Shown here: positions 47,932 to 57,686 of the stretch, piece by piece | Position numbering within the stretch: the stretch's first letter is position 1 | How the letters are laid out: every line of letters begins with the position of its first letter | Source: Azotobacter salinestris | GTDB taxonomy: Bacteria; Pseudomonadota; Gammaproteobacteria; Pseudomonadales; Pseudomonadaceae | Assembly (NCBI RefSeq): GCF_009363155.1 | Contig: NZ_CP045302.1 | Location: forward strand, 4,356,001 to 4,420,000 | Length of the DNA stretch: 64,000 bases | Reading direction: 5' to 3' | The notes under the pieces: generated by a model | What the model was told of the DNA's origin: nothing | Databases searched by the model: none | Seen by the model: only the letters and a program-made list of their open reading frames with translations | Translations under genes and position numbers: made by a program

Positions 47932-49251
47932 GTGTTTTCCCAATTCGCCCTGCACGAACGCCTGCTCAAGGCGCTGGCCGAACTGAATTTCGTCGAGCCC
48001 ACGCCGGTGCAGGTGGCGGCGATTCCGCCGGCCCTGGAGGGGCGCGACCTGCGGGTGATCGCCCAGACCGGCAGCGGCAAGACCGCGGCCTTCGTGCTGC
48101 CCCTGCTCAACGGCCTGATCGGCGACGCCCGGCCGCGGGTGAGCATCCGCGCGCTGATCCTGCTGCCGACCCGCGAGCTGGCGCAGCAGACCCTCAAGGA
48201 GGTCGAGCGCTTCTCGCAGTTCACCTTCATCAAGTCGGGGCTGGTCACCGGCGGGGAGGACTTCAAGGTACAGGCGGCGCTGCTGCGCAAGGTGCCGGAT
48301 ATCCTGATCGCCACGCCGGGACGCCTGATCGAACATCTGAACGCCGGTCATCTCGATCTCAAGGAAGTGGAAGTGCTGGTGCTCGACGAAGCCGACCGCA
48401 TGCTCGACATGGGTTTCGCCGAGGACGTGCAGCGTCTGGTCGAGGAGTGTGCCAACCGCCGGCAGACCCTGCTGTTCTCCGCCACCACCGGCGGCTCCGG
48501 CCTGCGCGAGATGGTCGCCAAGGTGCTGCGCGAACCGCAGCACCTGATGCTCAACGCGGTCGGCGAACTTTCCGAAACCACCCGCCAGCAGATCGTCACG
48601 GCCGACGATCCGGCCCACAAGGAGCGCCTGGTGCACTGGCTGCTGGAGAACGAGGCCTACCGCAAGGCGATCGTCTTCACCAATACCCGCGCCCAGGCCG
48701 ACCGGCTCTACGGGCATCTGGTCGCCGCCGGCCACAAGGCGTTCGTCCTGCACGGCGAGAAGGACCAGAAGGAGCGCAAACTGGCCATCGAGCGGCTCAA
48801 GCAGGGAGGCGCCCGGGTGCTGGTGGCCACCGACGTGGCCGCGCGCGGGCTGGACGTGGAGGGCCTGGATCTGGTGATCAACTTCGACATGCCGCGCTCT
48901 GGCGACGAGTACGTGCACCGCGTCGGCCGCACCGGCCGGGCCGGTGCCGAGGGCCTGGCGCTCTCGCTGATCTGCCACAACGACTGGAACCTGATGTCGA
49001 GCATCGAGCGCTACCTCAAGCAGCGCTTCGAGCGGCGCGTCATCAAGGAGCTCAAGGGCAGCTACCAGGGGCCGAAGAACCTCAAGGCTTCCGGCAAGGC
49101 CGCCGGTACCAAGAAGAAAAAGACCGATGACAAGAAGGGCGGCAAGAAGCCGACCGCCAAGGCCGCCCCAAGGCGCAAGCCCGCAGGCCCGTCCCTGGTC
49201 AGCCAGGACGGTCTGGCGCCGCTCAGGCGCCGCACGCCGCCGGCGGAATGA
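47932..49251 (+). CDS. DEAD-box ATP-dependent RNA helicase
   Basis: About 439 residues with all core motifs: Q motif FVEPTPVQ, motif I AQTGSGKT, Ia PTRELAQQ, motif II DEAD, motif III SATTGG, and motif VI HRVGRTGRAG. A lysine-rich tail (TKKKKTDDKKGGKK) probably binds RNA. GTG at 47932 (VFSQFALHERLLKAL) is preferred because Pseudomonas homologues start there; an in-frame ATG at 47896 would add 12 residues. It resembles RhlE/SrmB-type helicases of ribosome assembly or RNA decay. Confidence 0.92.
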   Translation: MFSQFALHERLLKALAELNFVEPTPVQVAAIPPALEGRDLRVIAQTGSGKTAAFVLPLLNGLIGDARPRVSIRALILLPTRELAQQTLKEVERFSQFTFIKSGLVTGGEDFKVQAALLRKVPDILIATPGRLIEHLNAGHLDLKEVEVLVLDEADRMLDMGFAEDVQRLVEECANRRQTLLFSATTGGSGLREMVAKVLREPQHLMLNAVGELSETTRQQIVTADDPAHKERLVHWLLENEAYRKAIVFTNTRAQADRLYGHLVAAGHKAFVLHGEKDQKERKLAIERLKQGGARVLVATDVAARGLDVEGLDLVINFDMPRSGDEYVHRVGRTGRAGAEGLALSLICHNDWNLMSSIERYLKQRFERRVIKELKGSYQGPKNLKASGKAAGTKKKKTDDKKGGKKPTAKAAPRRKPAGPSLVSQDGLAPLRRRTPPAE

Positions 49252-49254
49252 AGG

Positions 49255-50217
49255 CTATTCCCGCTGCAGGTAATGCACGCTGAACAGCGCCTGCGGATCG
49301 GTCCACATGGCCAGGGCGCGAAAGCCGGCGCGACCGGCCAGGGCACGGAAGCCCTCGGCGGTGTATTTGTAGGAGTTCTCGGTATGCAGGCTTTCGCCGG
49401 CGGCGAAGTGGAAGTGCTCGCCTTCGATCAGTACGTCCTGCGCCTGGGCGCTGACCAGATGCATCTCGATCCGCGAGTCGGCCTGGTTGAAGAAGGCCCG
49501 GTGGATGAAGGTGTCCGGCGCGATGTCGCTGTCCAGCTCGCGGCGGATGCGCTCCAGAAGGTTCAGGTTGAAGGCCGCGGTGACCCCGGCCCGGTCGTTG
49601 TAGGCCGCCTCCAGCACGTCCCGGTCCTTGACCAGATCGACGCCGATCAGCAGGCCGCCGCCTTCCGGCAGCAGCTCGTGGAGGTTGGCGAGAAAGGCCA
49701 GGGCCTCCTCGGGATCGAAGTTGCCGATGCTGGAACCGGGGAAGAAGGCCAGCGGATGCTCGCCGGCAAAGCCGTCCGGCAGGCTCATCGGTCGGCAGAA
49801 GTCGGCGCAGGCGGCATGCACTTCCAGCCAGGGATAGTCGTCCGCCAGGCGCTGGGTGCTGCTGCGCAGGAAGTCCTCGGAGATGTCGATGCCCAGATAG
49901 CTGGCAGGGTGCATGGCCTCCAGCAGCAGTCGCACCTTGCGGCTGGCGCCGCTGCCCAGTTCCACCAGGCTGGCGTCCTGTCCGGCGATCTCGGCGATGT
50001 CGTGGGCGGCGCGGGCAAGGATCAGTTCTTCGGTGCGCGTCGGATAATACTCAGGCTGCCGGCAGATCTGCTCGAACAGCTCGGAGCCACGACGATCGTA
50101 GAACAGCTTCGGCGGCGTCGCCCTGGGCCGCTCGGCGAAGCCGGCGAGCACTTCTTCGCGCAGGGAGCGACCGGCATCCTGCGGGCGCTGATCATGGAAA
50201 CGAATGGAAAGTGGCAC
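49255..50217 (-). CDS. egtD: L-histidine N-alpha-methyltransferase (ergothioneine synthesis)
   Basis: About 320 residues. The EgtD signature is clear: PPKLFYDRRGSELFEQICRQPEYYPTRTE, SAM-site VELGSGASRKVRLLLEA, the later FFPGSSIGNFDPEEA, and substrate-site residues in HTENSYKYT near the end. It makes hercynine from histidine with three SAM. The start is a GTG (50217) spaced 7 bases from an AAGGAGG that lies inside the end of egtB; a TTG two codons upstream is the alternative. Translation is coupled to egtB. Confidence 0.93.
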   Translation of the reverse strand: MPLSIRFHDQRPQDAGRSLREEVLAGFAERPRATPPKLFYDRRGSELFEQICRQPEYYPTRTEELILARAAHDIAEIAGQDASLVELGSGASRKVRLLLEAMHPASYLGIDISEDFLRSSTQRLADDYPWLEVHAACADFCRPMSLPDGFAGEHPLAFFPGSSIGNFDPEEALAFLANLHELLPEGGGLLIGVDLVKDRDVLEAAYNDRAGVTAAFNLNLLERIRRELDSDIAPDTFIHRAFFNQADSRIEMHLVSAQAQDVLIEGEHFHFAAGESLHTENSYKYTAEGFRALAGRAGFRALAMWTDPQALFSVHYLQRE

Positions 50218-50219
50218 GC

Positions 50220-51509
50220 TCAAGCCTCCTTGGCCAGGCGCAGCCCGGCGAATTGCCAGCGCATGGCTGGGTAGAAGAAGTTGCGATAGGTGGCGCGGAT
50301 GTGCGTCTGCGGGGTGACGCAGCAGCCCCCCCGCAGGACCATCTGCCCGCACATGAACTTGCCGTTGTATTCGCCGAGGCTGCCCGGCAATGGCTTGAAG
50401 CCCGGGTAGGGGCGGTAGGCGCTGGCGGTCCACTCCCAAACATCGCCATACAGCTGGGATATGGGGGCGGCCTGTGACGAGGCGACCGGCTGCAGATGCT
50501 CGCTTTCGAGGAAGTTGCCGGCGATCGGCTGGTTGCGGGCGGCGATTTCCCATTCCGCCTCGCTGGGCAGGCGGGCGCCGGCCCAGCGGGCATAGGCGTC
50601 GGCCTCGTAGAAGCTGATGTGGCAGACCGGCGCCTGCAGATCCAGCGGGCGCAGGCCGCCCAGGGTCATCTCCAGCCAGCGGTCGTCCGCGCGCTGCCAG
50701 TACAACGGCGCATGCCAGCCGGCCTGCCGGACCAAACCCCAGCCATCGGCCAGCCAGAGCTCCGGGCGGGCATAGCCGCCGTCGTTCATGAAGGCGAGGT
50801 ACTCGGCGCAACTCACCGGCCGGCTGGCCAGGCGGAAGCCCTCGAGGAACTGGTGGTGCCGCGGTGTCTCGCAATCGAAGGCGAAGCCCTCTCCGCCGTG
50901 GCCGATCTGGTGCAGGCCACCGGAGTAATCCTTCCAGTGAGACTCGTCCGGCAGTTGTGTGGGGCCCGGCTGCAGGTCGGTACGGTAAGCGGGCCGCAGC
51001 GGGTTCTGCGCGAGGATGTGCAGGATGTCCATGAGCAGCAGTTCCTGATGCTGCTGCTCGTGCTGCAGGCCCAGCTCGACGCGACGGGCGATCTCCGCGG
51101 CATGCTCCGCCGGTGGCTGGGCCAGCAACTCGCCCATGGCCGCATCGACATGCTGGCGGTAGCGATAGACCTCGGCCACCCCGGGGCGCGAGAGCAGTCC
51201 GCGACTGGCGCGGGGAAAGGGTTGGCCGTGGGTCTCGTAATAGGAGTTGAACAGGTGGTCGTAGGCCTCGTCCACCACCCGGTAACCCCGCAGGAAGGGC
51301 TGCAGCACGAAGGCTTCGAAGAACCAGCTGACATGGGCCAGATGCCATTTCGGCGGGCTCACGTCGGGCATGCTCTGGATGACGTAATCCTCGATCTGCA
51401 ATGGGGCGCAGATCGCCTCGCTGGCGGCGCGGATGCGCTGGAAGCGCTCCGTGAGAGAGGCAGAGCCGGCTGGGGCGTTCCGGGGATGGGGCGAGTGAGG
51501 GGGCTGCAT
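50220..51509 (-). CDS. egtB: Ergothioneine biosynthesis sulfoxide synthase EgtB
   Basis: 429 residues. An N-terminal DinB-like domain supplies iron ligands (WHLAHVSWFFE near residue 61, and LQHEQQHQELLLMDILH near residue 140). A C-terminal FGE-sulfatase/formylglycine-type domain follows (RPVSCAEYLAFMNDGGY, GARLPSEAEWEIAA, YGDVWEWTASAYRPYPGF). The enzyme joins hercynine to a thiol donor using Fe(II) and oxygen. No egtA, egtC or egtE is nearby, so a cysteine-using EgtB with an unlinked lyase is likely. First gene of the egtBD operon, divergent from the ABC exporter. Confidence 0.93.
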   Translation of the reverse strand: MQPPHSPHPRNAPAGSASLTERFQRIRAASEAICAPLQIEDYVIQSMPDVSPPKWHLAHVSWFFEAFVLQPFLRGYRVVDEAYDHLFNSYYETHGQPFPRASRGLLSRPGVAEVYRYRQHVDAAMGELLAQPPAEHAAEIARRVELGLQHEQQHQELLLMDILHILAQNPLRPAYRTDLQPGPTQLPDESHWKDYSGGLHQIGHGGEGFAFDCETPRHHQFLEGFRLASRPVSCAEYLAFMNDGGYARPELWLADGWGLVRQAGWHAPLYWQRADDRWLEMTLGGLRPLDLQAPVCHISFYEADAYARWAGARLPSEAEWEIAARNQPIAGNFLESEHLQPVASSQAAPISQLYGDVWEWTASAYRPYPGFKPLPGSLGEYNGKFMCGQMVLRGGCCVTPQTHIRATYRNFFYPAMRWQFAGLRLAKEA

Positions 51510-51770
51510 CGTTCGGCGTTCCTGGGAAATGAGCAAACCTTTCTCCTTATGCCTTTCCTGCGGGGCTTGCCTGCACCCGCTGCGGGGCGGATCCGCAGCC
51601 GGCTTGACGAGGCTGGCCTTCGATAGACTGCCCGGGGATAGGGTAGAGTTCCCCCGCATCGATCGACTGTGCCGGTCGTTGTGGTTGCAGCAGGCTATCG
51701 GACAGGCCAGCATGGCCGGCTCGAAACCAGGCTTTGCGTATCAGCCTGTCCAGCCGTCAAGGATTTCTCC

Positions 51771-53579
51771 ATGAGCCAAGACCCTTCGGCCTCCGAGGTC
51801 GCCCCGCTGCGGCGAGCCCGCGAATCACGCGGAGATTTCGCGGTGATCGCCGATTTGCTGCCCTATCTGCGTCCCTATCTGGGGCGAATACTGCTGGCCA
51901 TGGGCCTGGTGTTCGTCGCCAAGCTGTTCAATCTTTTGGTGCCCATCGTTCTCAAGCAGATCGTCGACAGTCTCAACGTCGAGCCCAGCCTGGCGATGCT
52001 GCCGGTCGGCCTGTTGCTGGCCTACGGGGCTTCGCGGATCGGCGTCAGTCTGTTCACCGAACTGCGTCAGGTGGTATTCGCCCGGGTCATGGCACGGACT
52101 TCACGGCAGGTCACCCTCAAGGTGTTCCGGCATCTGCACGGGCTCAGTCTGAAGTTCCACCTCGGGCGGCGCACCGGCGGCGTGGCGCGCGACGTGGAGC
52201 GTGGCGGCAGTGCCATCTCCGATCTGCTCGACTGGACTTTGTATTCGATCATCCCGATCTTCCTGGAAGTGATCCTGGTCACTGCCGTGCTGGTCTGGGC
52301 CTACGATTGGCGCTTCGCTGCCATTACCCTGGCTACCCTGCTGGCCTACGGGGGCTGGACCTTCGCCATTACCGAGTGGCGAACCCGCTACTATCGCGCT
52401 TCGGTGGAAGCCGATACCCGCGCCAACGAGCGAGCGGTCGACTCGCTACTCAACTACGAGACGGTCAAGTACTTCAACAACGAGGGGCACGAGGCGGCGC
52501 GCTACGACGAGAGCCTGCGCCGTCTGGAGGACGCCAGGGTCAAGGCCACCACCAGCCTGGCCGTGCTCAACCTTGGCCAGGTCGCGCTGGTGTCGATCGG
52601 CGTCACCGCAATGATGTGGCTGGCTGCCGCCGGAGTGGCGGACGCCAGCATGACGGTCGGCGATCTGGTGCTGGTCAACGCCTACCTGCTGCAGCTCTCT
52701 GCACCGCTGTTCCTGCTGGGAATGATGTATCGCGAGGTGAAGCAGGCGCTGACCAACCTGGAGCGCCTGTTTATCCTGCTCGACGAGCGCCAGGACGTAC
52801 AGGATGCCCCCGATGCCAGACCGCTGGCCGCCACCCGGCCGAATGTGCGCTTCGAGGCGGTGTGTTTCGGTTACGACCCGCGCCGGCAGATCCTGCACGA
52901 CGTGGGTTTCGAGATTCCGGCGGGCGGGACCGTGGCGGTGGTGGGGCACTCGGGATCGGGCAAGTCGACCCTGGCCCGGTTGCTTTATCGCTTCTACGAC
53001 GTCGATGGTGGACGCATCCTCATCGACGGTCAGGATATCCGCCAGTTGACTCAGGCCTCGCTGCGCGGGGCTATCGCCATCGTTCCCCAGGACACCGTAC
53101 TGTTCAACGACAGCATCTTCTACAACATCCGCTATGGCCGCCCGGAGGCCAGCCGCGAAGAGGTGGAGGCCGCGGCCCGCGCTGCGCACATCCACACGTT
53201 CATCCAGAGCCTGCCCGACGGCTACGACACCCAGGTGGGCGAGCGCGGCTTGAAGCTTTCCGGCGGCGAGAAGCAGCGTGTGGCCATTGCCCGGGCGATT
53301 CTGAAGAATCCCAGCATCCTGATTTTCGACGAGGCCACCTCGGCGCTGGATTCCCAGTCCGAGCGGGCCATCCAGGCCGAACTCGAGCGCATCCAGCTCG
53401 GCCGCACTACTTTGGTCATCGCCCATCGCCTGTCCACAGTAATGAGCGCCGATCAGATCTTGGTGATGGACGGCGGGAGGATCGTCGAGCGTGGCAGTCA
53501 TGGTGATCTGCTGGCGCGGGATGGCCGCTATGCGCGGATGTGGCAGTTGCAACAACGAGAAGCGGAGAGGGAAGGCTGA
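51771..53579 (+). CDS. ATM1-type ABC exporter (fused membrane and ATPase domains)
   Basis: 602 residues. Six membrane segments occupy residues about 35-320, with the HMT1/ATM1 signature YETVKYFNNE. The ATPase domain follows, with Walker A GHSGSGKST, the signature LSGGEKQRVAIARA, Walker B ILIFDEATSALD and the H-loop VIAHRLST. Bacterial Atm1 relatives export glutathione-conjugated or heavy-metal thiols. It is divergent from egtBD with about 260 bases between, which makes a link to low-molecular-weight thiols attractive but unproven. A GGATTTCTCC site precedes the ATG. Confidence 0.92.
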   Translation: MSQDPSASEVAPLRRARESRGDFAVIADLLPYLRPYLGRILLAMGLVFVAKLFNLLVPIVLKQIVDSLNVEPSLAMLPVGLLLAYGASRIGVSLFTELRQVVFARVMARTSRQVTLKVFRHLHGLSLKFHLGRRTGGVARDVERGGSAISDLLDWTLYSIIPIFLEVILVTAVLVWAYDWRFAAITLATLLAYGGWTFAITEWRTRYYRASVEADTRANERAVDSLLNYETVKYFNNEGHEAARYDESLRRLEDARVKATTSLAVLNLGQVALVSIGVTAMMWLAAAGVADASMTVGDLVLVNAYLLQLSAPLFLLGMMYREVKQALTNLERLFILLDERQDVQDAPDARPLAATRPNVRFEAVCFGYDPRRQILHDVGFEIPAGGTVAVVGHSGSGKSTLARLLYRFYDVDGGRILIDGQDIRQLTQASLRGAIAIVPQDTVLFNDSIFYNIRYGRPEASREEVEAAARAAHIHTFIQSLPDGYDTQVGERGLKLSGGEKQRVAIARAILKNPSILIFDEATSALDSQSERAIQAELERIQLGRTTLVIAHRLSTVMSADQILVMDGGRIVERGSHGDLLARDGRYARMWQLQQREAEREG

Positions 53580-53595
53580 GGCACGAGCCTCAGCC
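53574..53595. terminator. Hairpin at the end of the ABC exporter gene
   Basis: Perfect 8-bp stem GGCTGAGG / CCTCAGCC with loop CACGAG, beginning within the stop codon region and followed by AACCTCTTTC. It lies between convergent genes. The U-tract is weak. Confidence 0.55.
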
Positions 53596-53626
53596 AACCT
53601 CTTTCAGGCTGGCTGAGGCCGAAGGG

Positions 53627-54547
53627 TCAACTCGTCAGAACGATTCCGCGCTCCTGGAGCTCCTCCAGGTTCGATCTGATGAACTGGATCAATGCACGGA
53701 TGGCAGGTGTCATCGCCCGATGCGGTGGTGTGAGTGCCAGCAGGGGAAGGGCTGGCGGTTCATGGGCTTCGAACAGCCGAACCAGACGGCCGCTGGCCAG
53801 ATCTCCAGCACAGGCATAGAACGGCAGATGGGCCAGGCCGAGCCCATTGCGCGCTGCATCGAGGAGGAGCGGCAGGTTGTCGCTGCTGAAACAGGCCTGG
53901 CGCAGTAGTCGTGGCGCAGCATTGCGCAGCAGCCACGGGCGAATGGCCTGCGGCGGGCCAAACCCGAGGCAGTTCCGGTCGTCCAGTTCGTCGGGATGCC
54001 TGAGGTGGCCAAGCTTTTTGCAGAGTTCCGGGCTGGCAACCGTGATGAAGTGAACCTGGCCTATGGGGTGCGCAACGATATCGGCACTGTCTGGCGGTTG
54101 TCCCTCCAGATAGAGCAGCAGATCGTGGCGCTGTAACGTCAGTTCCGTGTGGTTGTTATGCAGCCCCAAGGCGAGCCTTACCTTCGGCTGGCTGCTTGCG
54201 AAGCCGAGCAGGAGCTCTCCCAGCACCTCATGCAGCAGGCTGGGAACTGCCAGGCGGATCAGCCCCGATGGGCCGCCTTGCACTTCCCGTGCGGCTCCCT
54301 CGGCAGCTTCGGTGGCGGCCAGTATGCCCAATGCATGCCGGTATACCTGCTCGCCAGTACTGGTCATCGCAAAGCTGCGCGTGCTGCGGTTCAGCAGGCG
54401 CACTCCCAGTCGCTGCTCAAGCTCGATGATGCGTCGGCTCAGACGTGAGCGTGGAATGCCGGTTTCAGCGGCAGCTGCCGTGAAGCCACCGGCTTCGATG
54501 ACGCGGACTAATAGGTAGAAGTCGGAAACATTGTTCAAGGTATCCAT
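53627..54547 (-). CDS. LysR-type transcriptional regulator
   Basis: 306 residues. The N-terminal HTH is FYLLVRVIEAGGFTAAAAETGIPRSRLSRRIIELEQRLGVRLLNRSTR, read in two parts; the effector domain follows (SGLIRLAVPSLLHEVLGE). It resembles the CrgA/DsdC-like LysR group that often represses quinone or aromatic-stress genes. No obvious target is adjacent: the upstream side is a 550-base stretch without a gene, so the regulated gene may have been lost or lies elsewhere. Confidence 0.92.
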   Translation of the reverse strand: MDTLNNVSDFYLLVRVIEAGGFTAAAAETGIPRSRLSRRIIELEQRLGVRLLNRSTRSFAMTSTGEQVYRHALGILAATEAAEGAAREVQGGPSGLIRLAVPSLLHEVLGELLLGFASSQPKVRLALGLHNNHTELTLQRHDLLLYLEGQPPDSADIVAHPIGQVHFITVASPELCKKLGHLRHPDELDDRNCLGFGPPQAIRPWLLRNAAPRLLRQACFSSDNLPLLLDAARNGLGLAHLPFYACAGDLASGRLVRLFEAHEPPALPLLALTPPHRAMTPAIRALIQFIRSNLEELQERGIVLTS

Positions 54548-55099
54548 ACGGAGAGATGCCTATCCATGAGCAAAAAGCGATCATCCATCACACGTGGCAG
54601 TGGGACGGCTTTCTCCATGCCAGGCACGGGCTGTTGGTTCCACGTTCAATGAGTGTAGTTAGCCATACCCATAAATCGAGTCGCCTTTTCATAACTGAAG
54701 AGCATTGAGTGCATGGACAGGCCTGACCAACAAGCTCTACGGCCCTGTGTTGGCTCGCTCTGGAGTACTTGGTAAGGGGGGATGGATCCCCTGGATGGCC
54801 TGTTACCCACCACCCGTCTTATGAGCAGCGAGTGAGCTTGAAGCAGGGAGCCTGCGATTACGGCTGCTTGGCTGCCTTGGTGCAAGGCGGAAGGCATTGT
54901 GATATCAATGTGCGCTGGTTATCAGGCGTTACAGGCTACAGCCTGCTCGCTGAGCGAGCGGGTGCGTGATCATTCTGCAATCGCGAACAGCCTGACCCGC
55001 TTGCTCAGAATGGGAGTCCGAGACAGGTACCGAACCTATACCATGCGGCAGGTTCCGAGGCTCATTCTCCCCGTGTCGGCTTGTTGACGCCCTCTGGAA
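54548..55099. other. Unexplained 550-base stretch, possible mobile-element relic
   Basis: No convincing gene. A minus-strand frame at 54646-54897 could encode 83 residues but has no recognised family. Short inverted repeats occur, such as GCTCGC-TGA-GCGAGC near 54949 and a GCGGGT/ACCCGC pair nearby. The base composition is lower in G+C than the neighbouring core genes. A decayed insertion element or non-coding RNA is possible; neither can be shown. Confidence 0.4.
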
Positions 55100-55339
55100 T
55101 TATCTCTGCTCGGAATCTGTTTCGGGCACCGGTGCTGTCGTTGGCGGGGTGGTAGAGGGAGTGGACGACGGAGCTGGCGTGGTAGTGGGCGCCGGGGGGG
55201 TGGGCTCTGAGGGCCGCTCCTCGGTAGTCGGGCTCGATGGTGGGGTGGCGGGCGTGGTTACTTTCTCGTCTTTCGAGTCACAGGCTGCCAGACCCAAGGT
55301 AGCTGCCAGGAGCATGGCGTAAGCAAAGGATTTGTGCAT
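55100..55339 (-). CDS. Small Pro/Thr-rich lipoprotein
   Basis: 79 residues. A lipoprotein signal peptide (KSFAYAMLLAATLGLAAC) with a LAAC lipobox puts the lipidated cysteine at residue 20. The rest is a low-complexity Pro/Thr/Ser chain with acidic residues, like a flexible tether. An AAGGAGACCTCC ribosome site precedes the ATG. Function unknown. Confidence 0.75.
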   Translation of the reverse strand: MHKSFAYAMLLAATLGLAACDSKDEKVTTPATPPSSPTTEERPSEPTPPAPTTTPAPSSTPSTTPPTTAPVPETDSEQR

Positions 55340-56632
55340 GGAGGTCTCCTTGATGAGCGATCACGCTACCCCGTTCGAGCAGCCCCATTCGGCGAAGTTC
55401 AATGGATGATTGAGTCTTGCCTCCGAATTGCCTCCGATGCCCATCAGGGCGGAGGGTGGTCTGTCCAGCCATTTCATATGCACTTTTGAGTTTTTGCAGA
55501 TGGATTCGTCGACGTTGCAGCAAAATGGCTTCTGCGTTGTTCTCGTTGTCCAGATTACAATATCTCAATCTTTCTCAAGGTTAACGCATGAATGTGATGG
55601 CTATTGAAAATTATAAATACATTTTTCGATTGTAGGATAAGGCTCGGTCGAGCAGCGCTCCGTATGCTGTCGGTTCGTCTGTATTGTTCTGAGGCCAATT
55701 TCATAACAGGGATACTGAATGGATGAGCTGCTGATCCTGGGGGGCTTGCTGTTGGTTGTTGGCGGGTTGACCTGGTTGATTAGACAGGCTTTTTCCGTGA
55801 GTCTGTTCTGGGGCGTGGGAAGTCTGCTACCGCCGGTGACCCTGCTCTTCATATTGCTCAAATGGAGAAAGGCTTCCAGTCCGGTGACGCTGGCGGCTTT
55901 GGGCTGCATTCCTGTAATCGTCGGCTTGGCCATGTTGGCCAATCGCGATAGCGAGCGGCTGGATGCCGTCCTCCGATTGAGCGGACTCAAGGCAGAGGCC
56001 TCTATGCAGCCAACTTCCAAGTTGGGAATCCACTTGCATGGCGAACTTGATGGGCAGCCGTTCCGGCCTCAGGAGGGAGAGCTGGTTGGCAACGTGCTGA
56101 CTCTGCGTGAGCATGATATTGCCCCTGCGCAGCGGGAGCTCAGGATCTATCTGCCCTCTGTATCTCGCGGCCCACTGCGCATAAACGTATCACCTGAAGA
56201 TCATGGCCAGTTACCGCTGATTGAAATCAACCAGGCGAGTTCCAGTCTTGCTCAGCCGAACACTCGGCGCTTTGCTCAGGGCTATACCCTTCATCTTGAC
56301 CTTGAGCCCCAGGTGCCCAACTTGCTGGTTGGTAACTTTCATCTGGTCCTACCTAAGCAGTTCGGCACAAGCCTAAGTGGCCGGGTGGAGCTGTTTGCCG
56401 ATCGATTGCATCATGGCAACGGGAAAGTGAATCTTCATTTCGATTCAGAGGACACGCTTGCCTATGTGATTAAGGACTCCTTAAGGATGGTCTGAAGTAG
56501 TCATGTATTTCTGGCTGACTTCAGCCCCCCGCCGACTTTGAAAGCGGAGAATCGATCAAAAACGATCAGATCACCCGCTCGTTTCTGCGTTTTTTAGCTG
56601 CCGCGAGCACGTCGCAGCAACCGTTTCCCGCA

Positions 56633-57686
56633 TTACAGGCGCACCTCTCCTGCATTCGCCAGTAAATATCGGCGCGCCATCCACAGATTCGACAAGGCGA
56701 ACAGCGTCACCAACTGTGACGTGTTTTTGGCCAATCCCCGGAAGCGCACCTTGGTGTAGCCAAACTGGCGCTTGATCACGCGGAACGGATGTTCGACCTT
56801 GGCTCGTACCTGGGCCTTGGCCTTCTCGATCTTGCGGATCGCTTTGTATAAGGCGCTACGCTTGCCATGCTTCTTGTAGGTACTGCGCCGGGCCGCGACC
56901 TGCCAGATGACCTGCCGACCTTCATGCTCGGGGCGCTTCTCTACGCCGGTATAGCCCGCATCGGCACTCACTACGTTTTCCTCGCCATGCAGCAGTTGGT
57001 CGACTTGGGTGACATCTGCCACGTTGGCTGCCGTGACCACCACGCTGTGCACCAGACCCGACTCAGCGTCGGCACCAATGTGAGCTTTTGCGCCGAAGTA
57101 TTAATCCGGCAATACAATAGGGCACTTTCTGTATTTTGGTTTCTCCTTGAAAATCAAGGATATATGCCGATACTGGTATGAGCCTTATTTGTGCTTTCGT
57201 ATTGCCGGATTAATAGTACTGGTTGCCCTTCTTCGTCGAGCTCGGCGCATGGATCAGGGTGGCGTCGACAATGGTGCCCTGGCGCAGCGACAGTCCGCGC
57301 TCGCCCAGATAGCCGTTGATCACCTCCAGTATTCCCCCGGCCAGTTCGTGCTTCTCCAGCAGGCGACGGAAGTTGAGGAGGGTCGTTTCGTCCGGGATGC
57401 GCTCCAGGCTCAGGCCGGCGAACTGGCGCAGGAGAGTGGTTTCGTACAGCGCTTCCTCCATCGCCGGATCGCTGTAGCCGAACCAGTTCTGCATCAGGTG
57501 CACGCGCAGCATGGCTGCCAGCGGGTAGGCGGGCCGACCGCCTTCGCCCTTGGGATAGTAGGGCTCGATCAGGGCGATCAGCCCCTGCCACGGCACCACC
57601 TGGTCCATCTCGAGCAGGAAGCGCTCGCGGCGGGTCTGCTTGCGCTTGCCGGCATACTCGGCATCGGCGAAGGACAGTTGCTTCAT
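56633..57686 (-). pseudogene. IS5-family transposase, interrupted by a MITE
   Basis: Without the 113-bp MITE and one TA, the gene is 939 bases and encodes 312 residues in one frame. It starts MKQLSFADAEYAGKRKQTRRE (first part), contains the DDE regions (LRQGTIVDATLIHAPSS, then DAGYTGVEKRP, then the C-terminal KAKVEHPFRVIKRQFG-like segment), and matches IS5/IS1182-type transposases. The MITE terminal repeat supplies a TAA stop directly after NQYY, so the transposase is inactivated at about residue 158. Confidence 0.85.
57101..57213. mobile_element. 113-bp MITE with IS630-type ends
   Basis: A small non-coding element with perfect 15-bp terminal inverted repeats (TTAATCCGGCAATAC) flanked by TA on both sides (57099-57100 and 57214-57215). 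Removing it with one TA restores the IS5 transposase frame exactly (NQYYFGAKAH). The ends match those of the IS630 element at 61326-62430, the left end being closest to that element's right end (TTAATCCGGCAATA then AATAGGGCA). It is therefore likely mobilised by that transposase. Confidence 0.9.
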
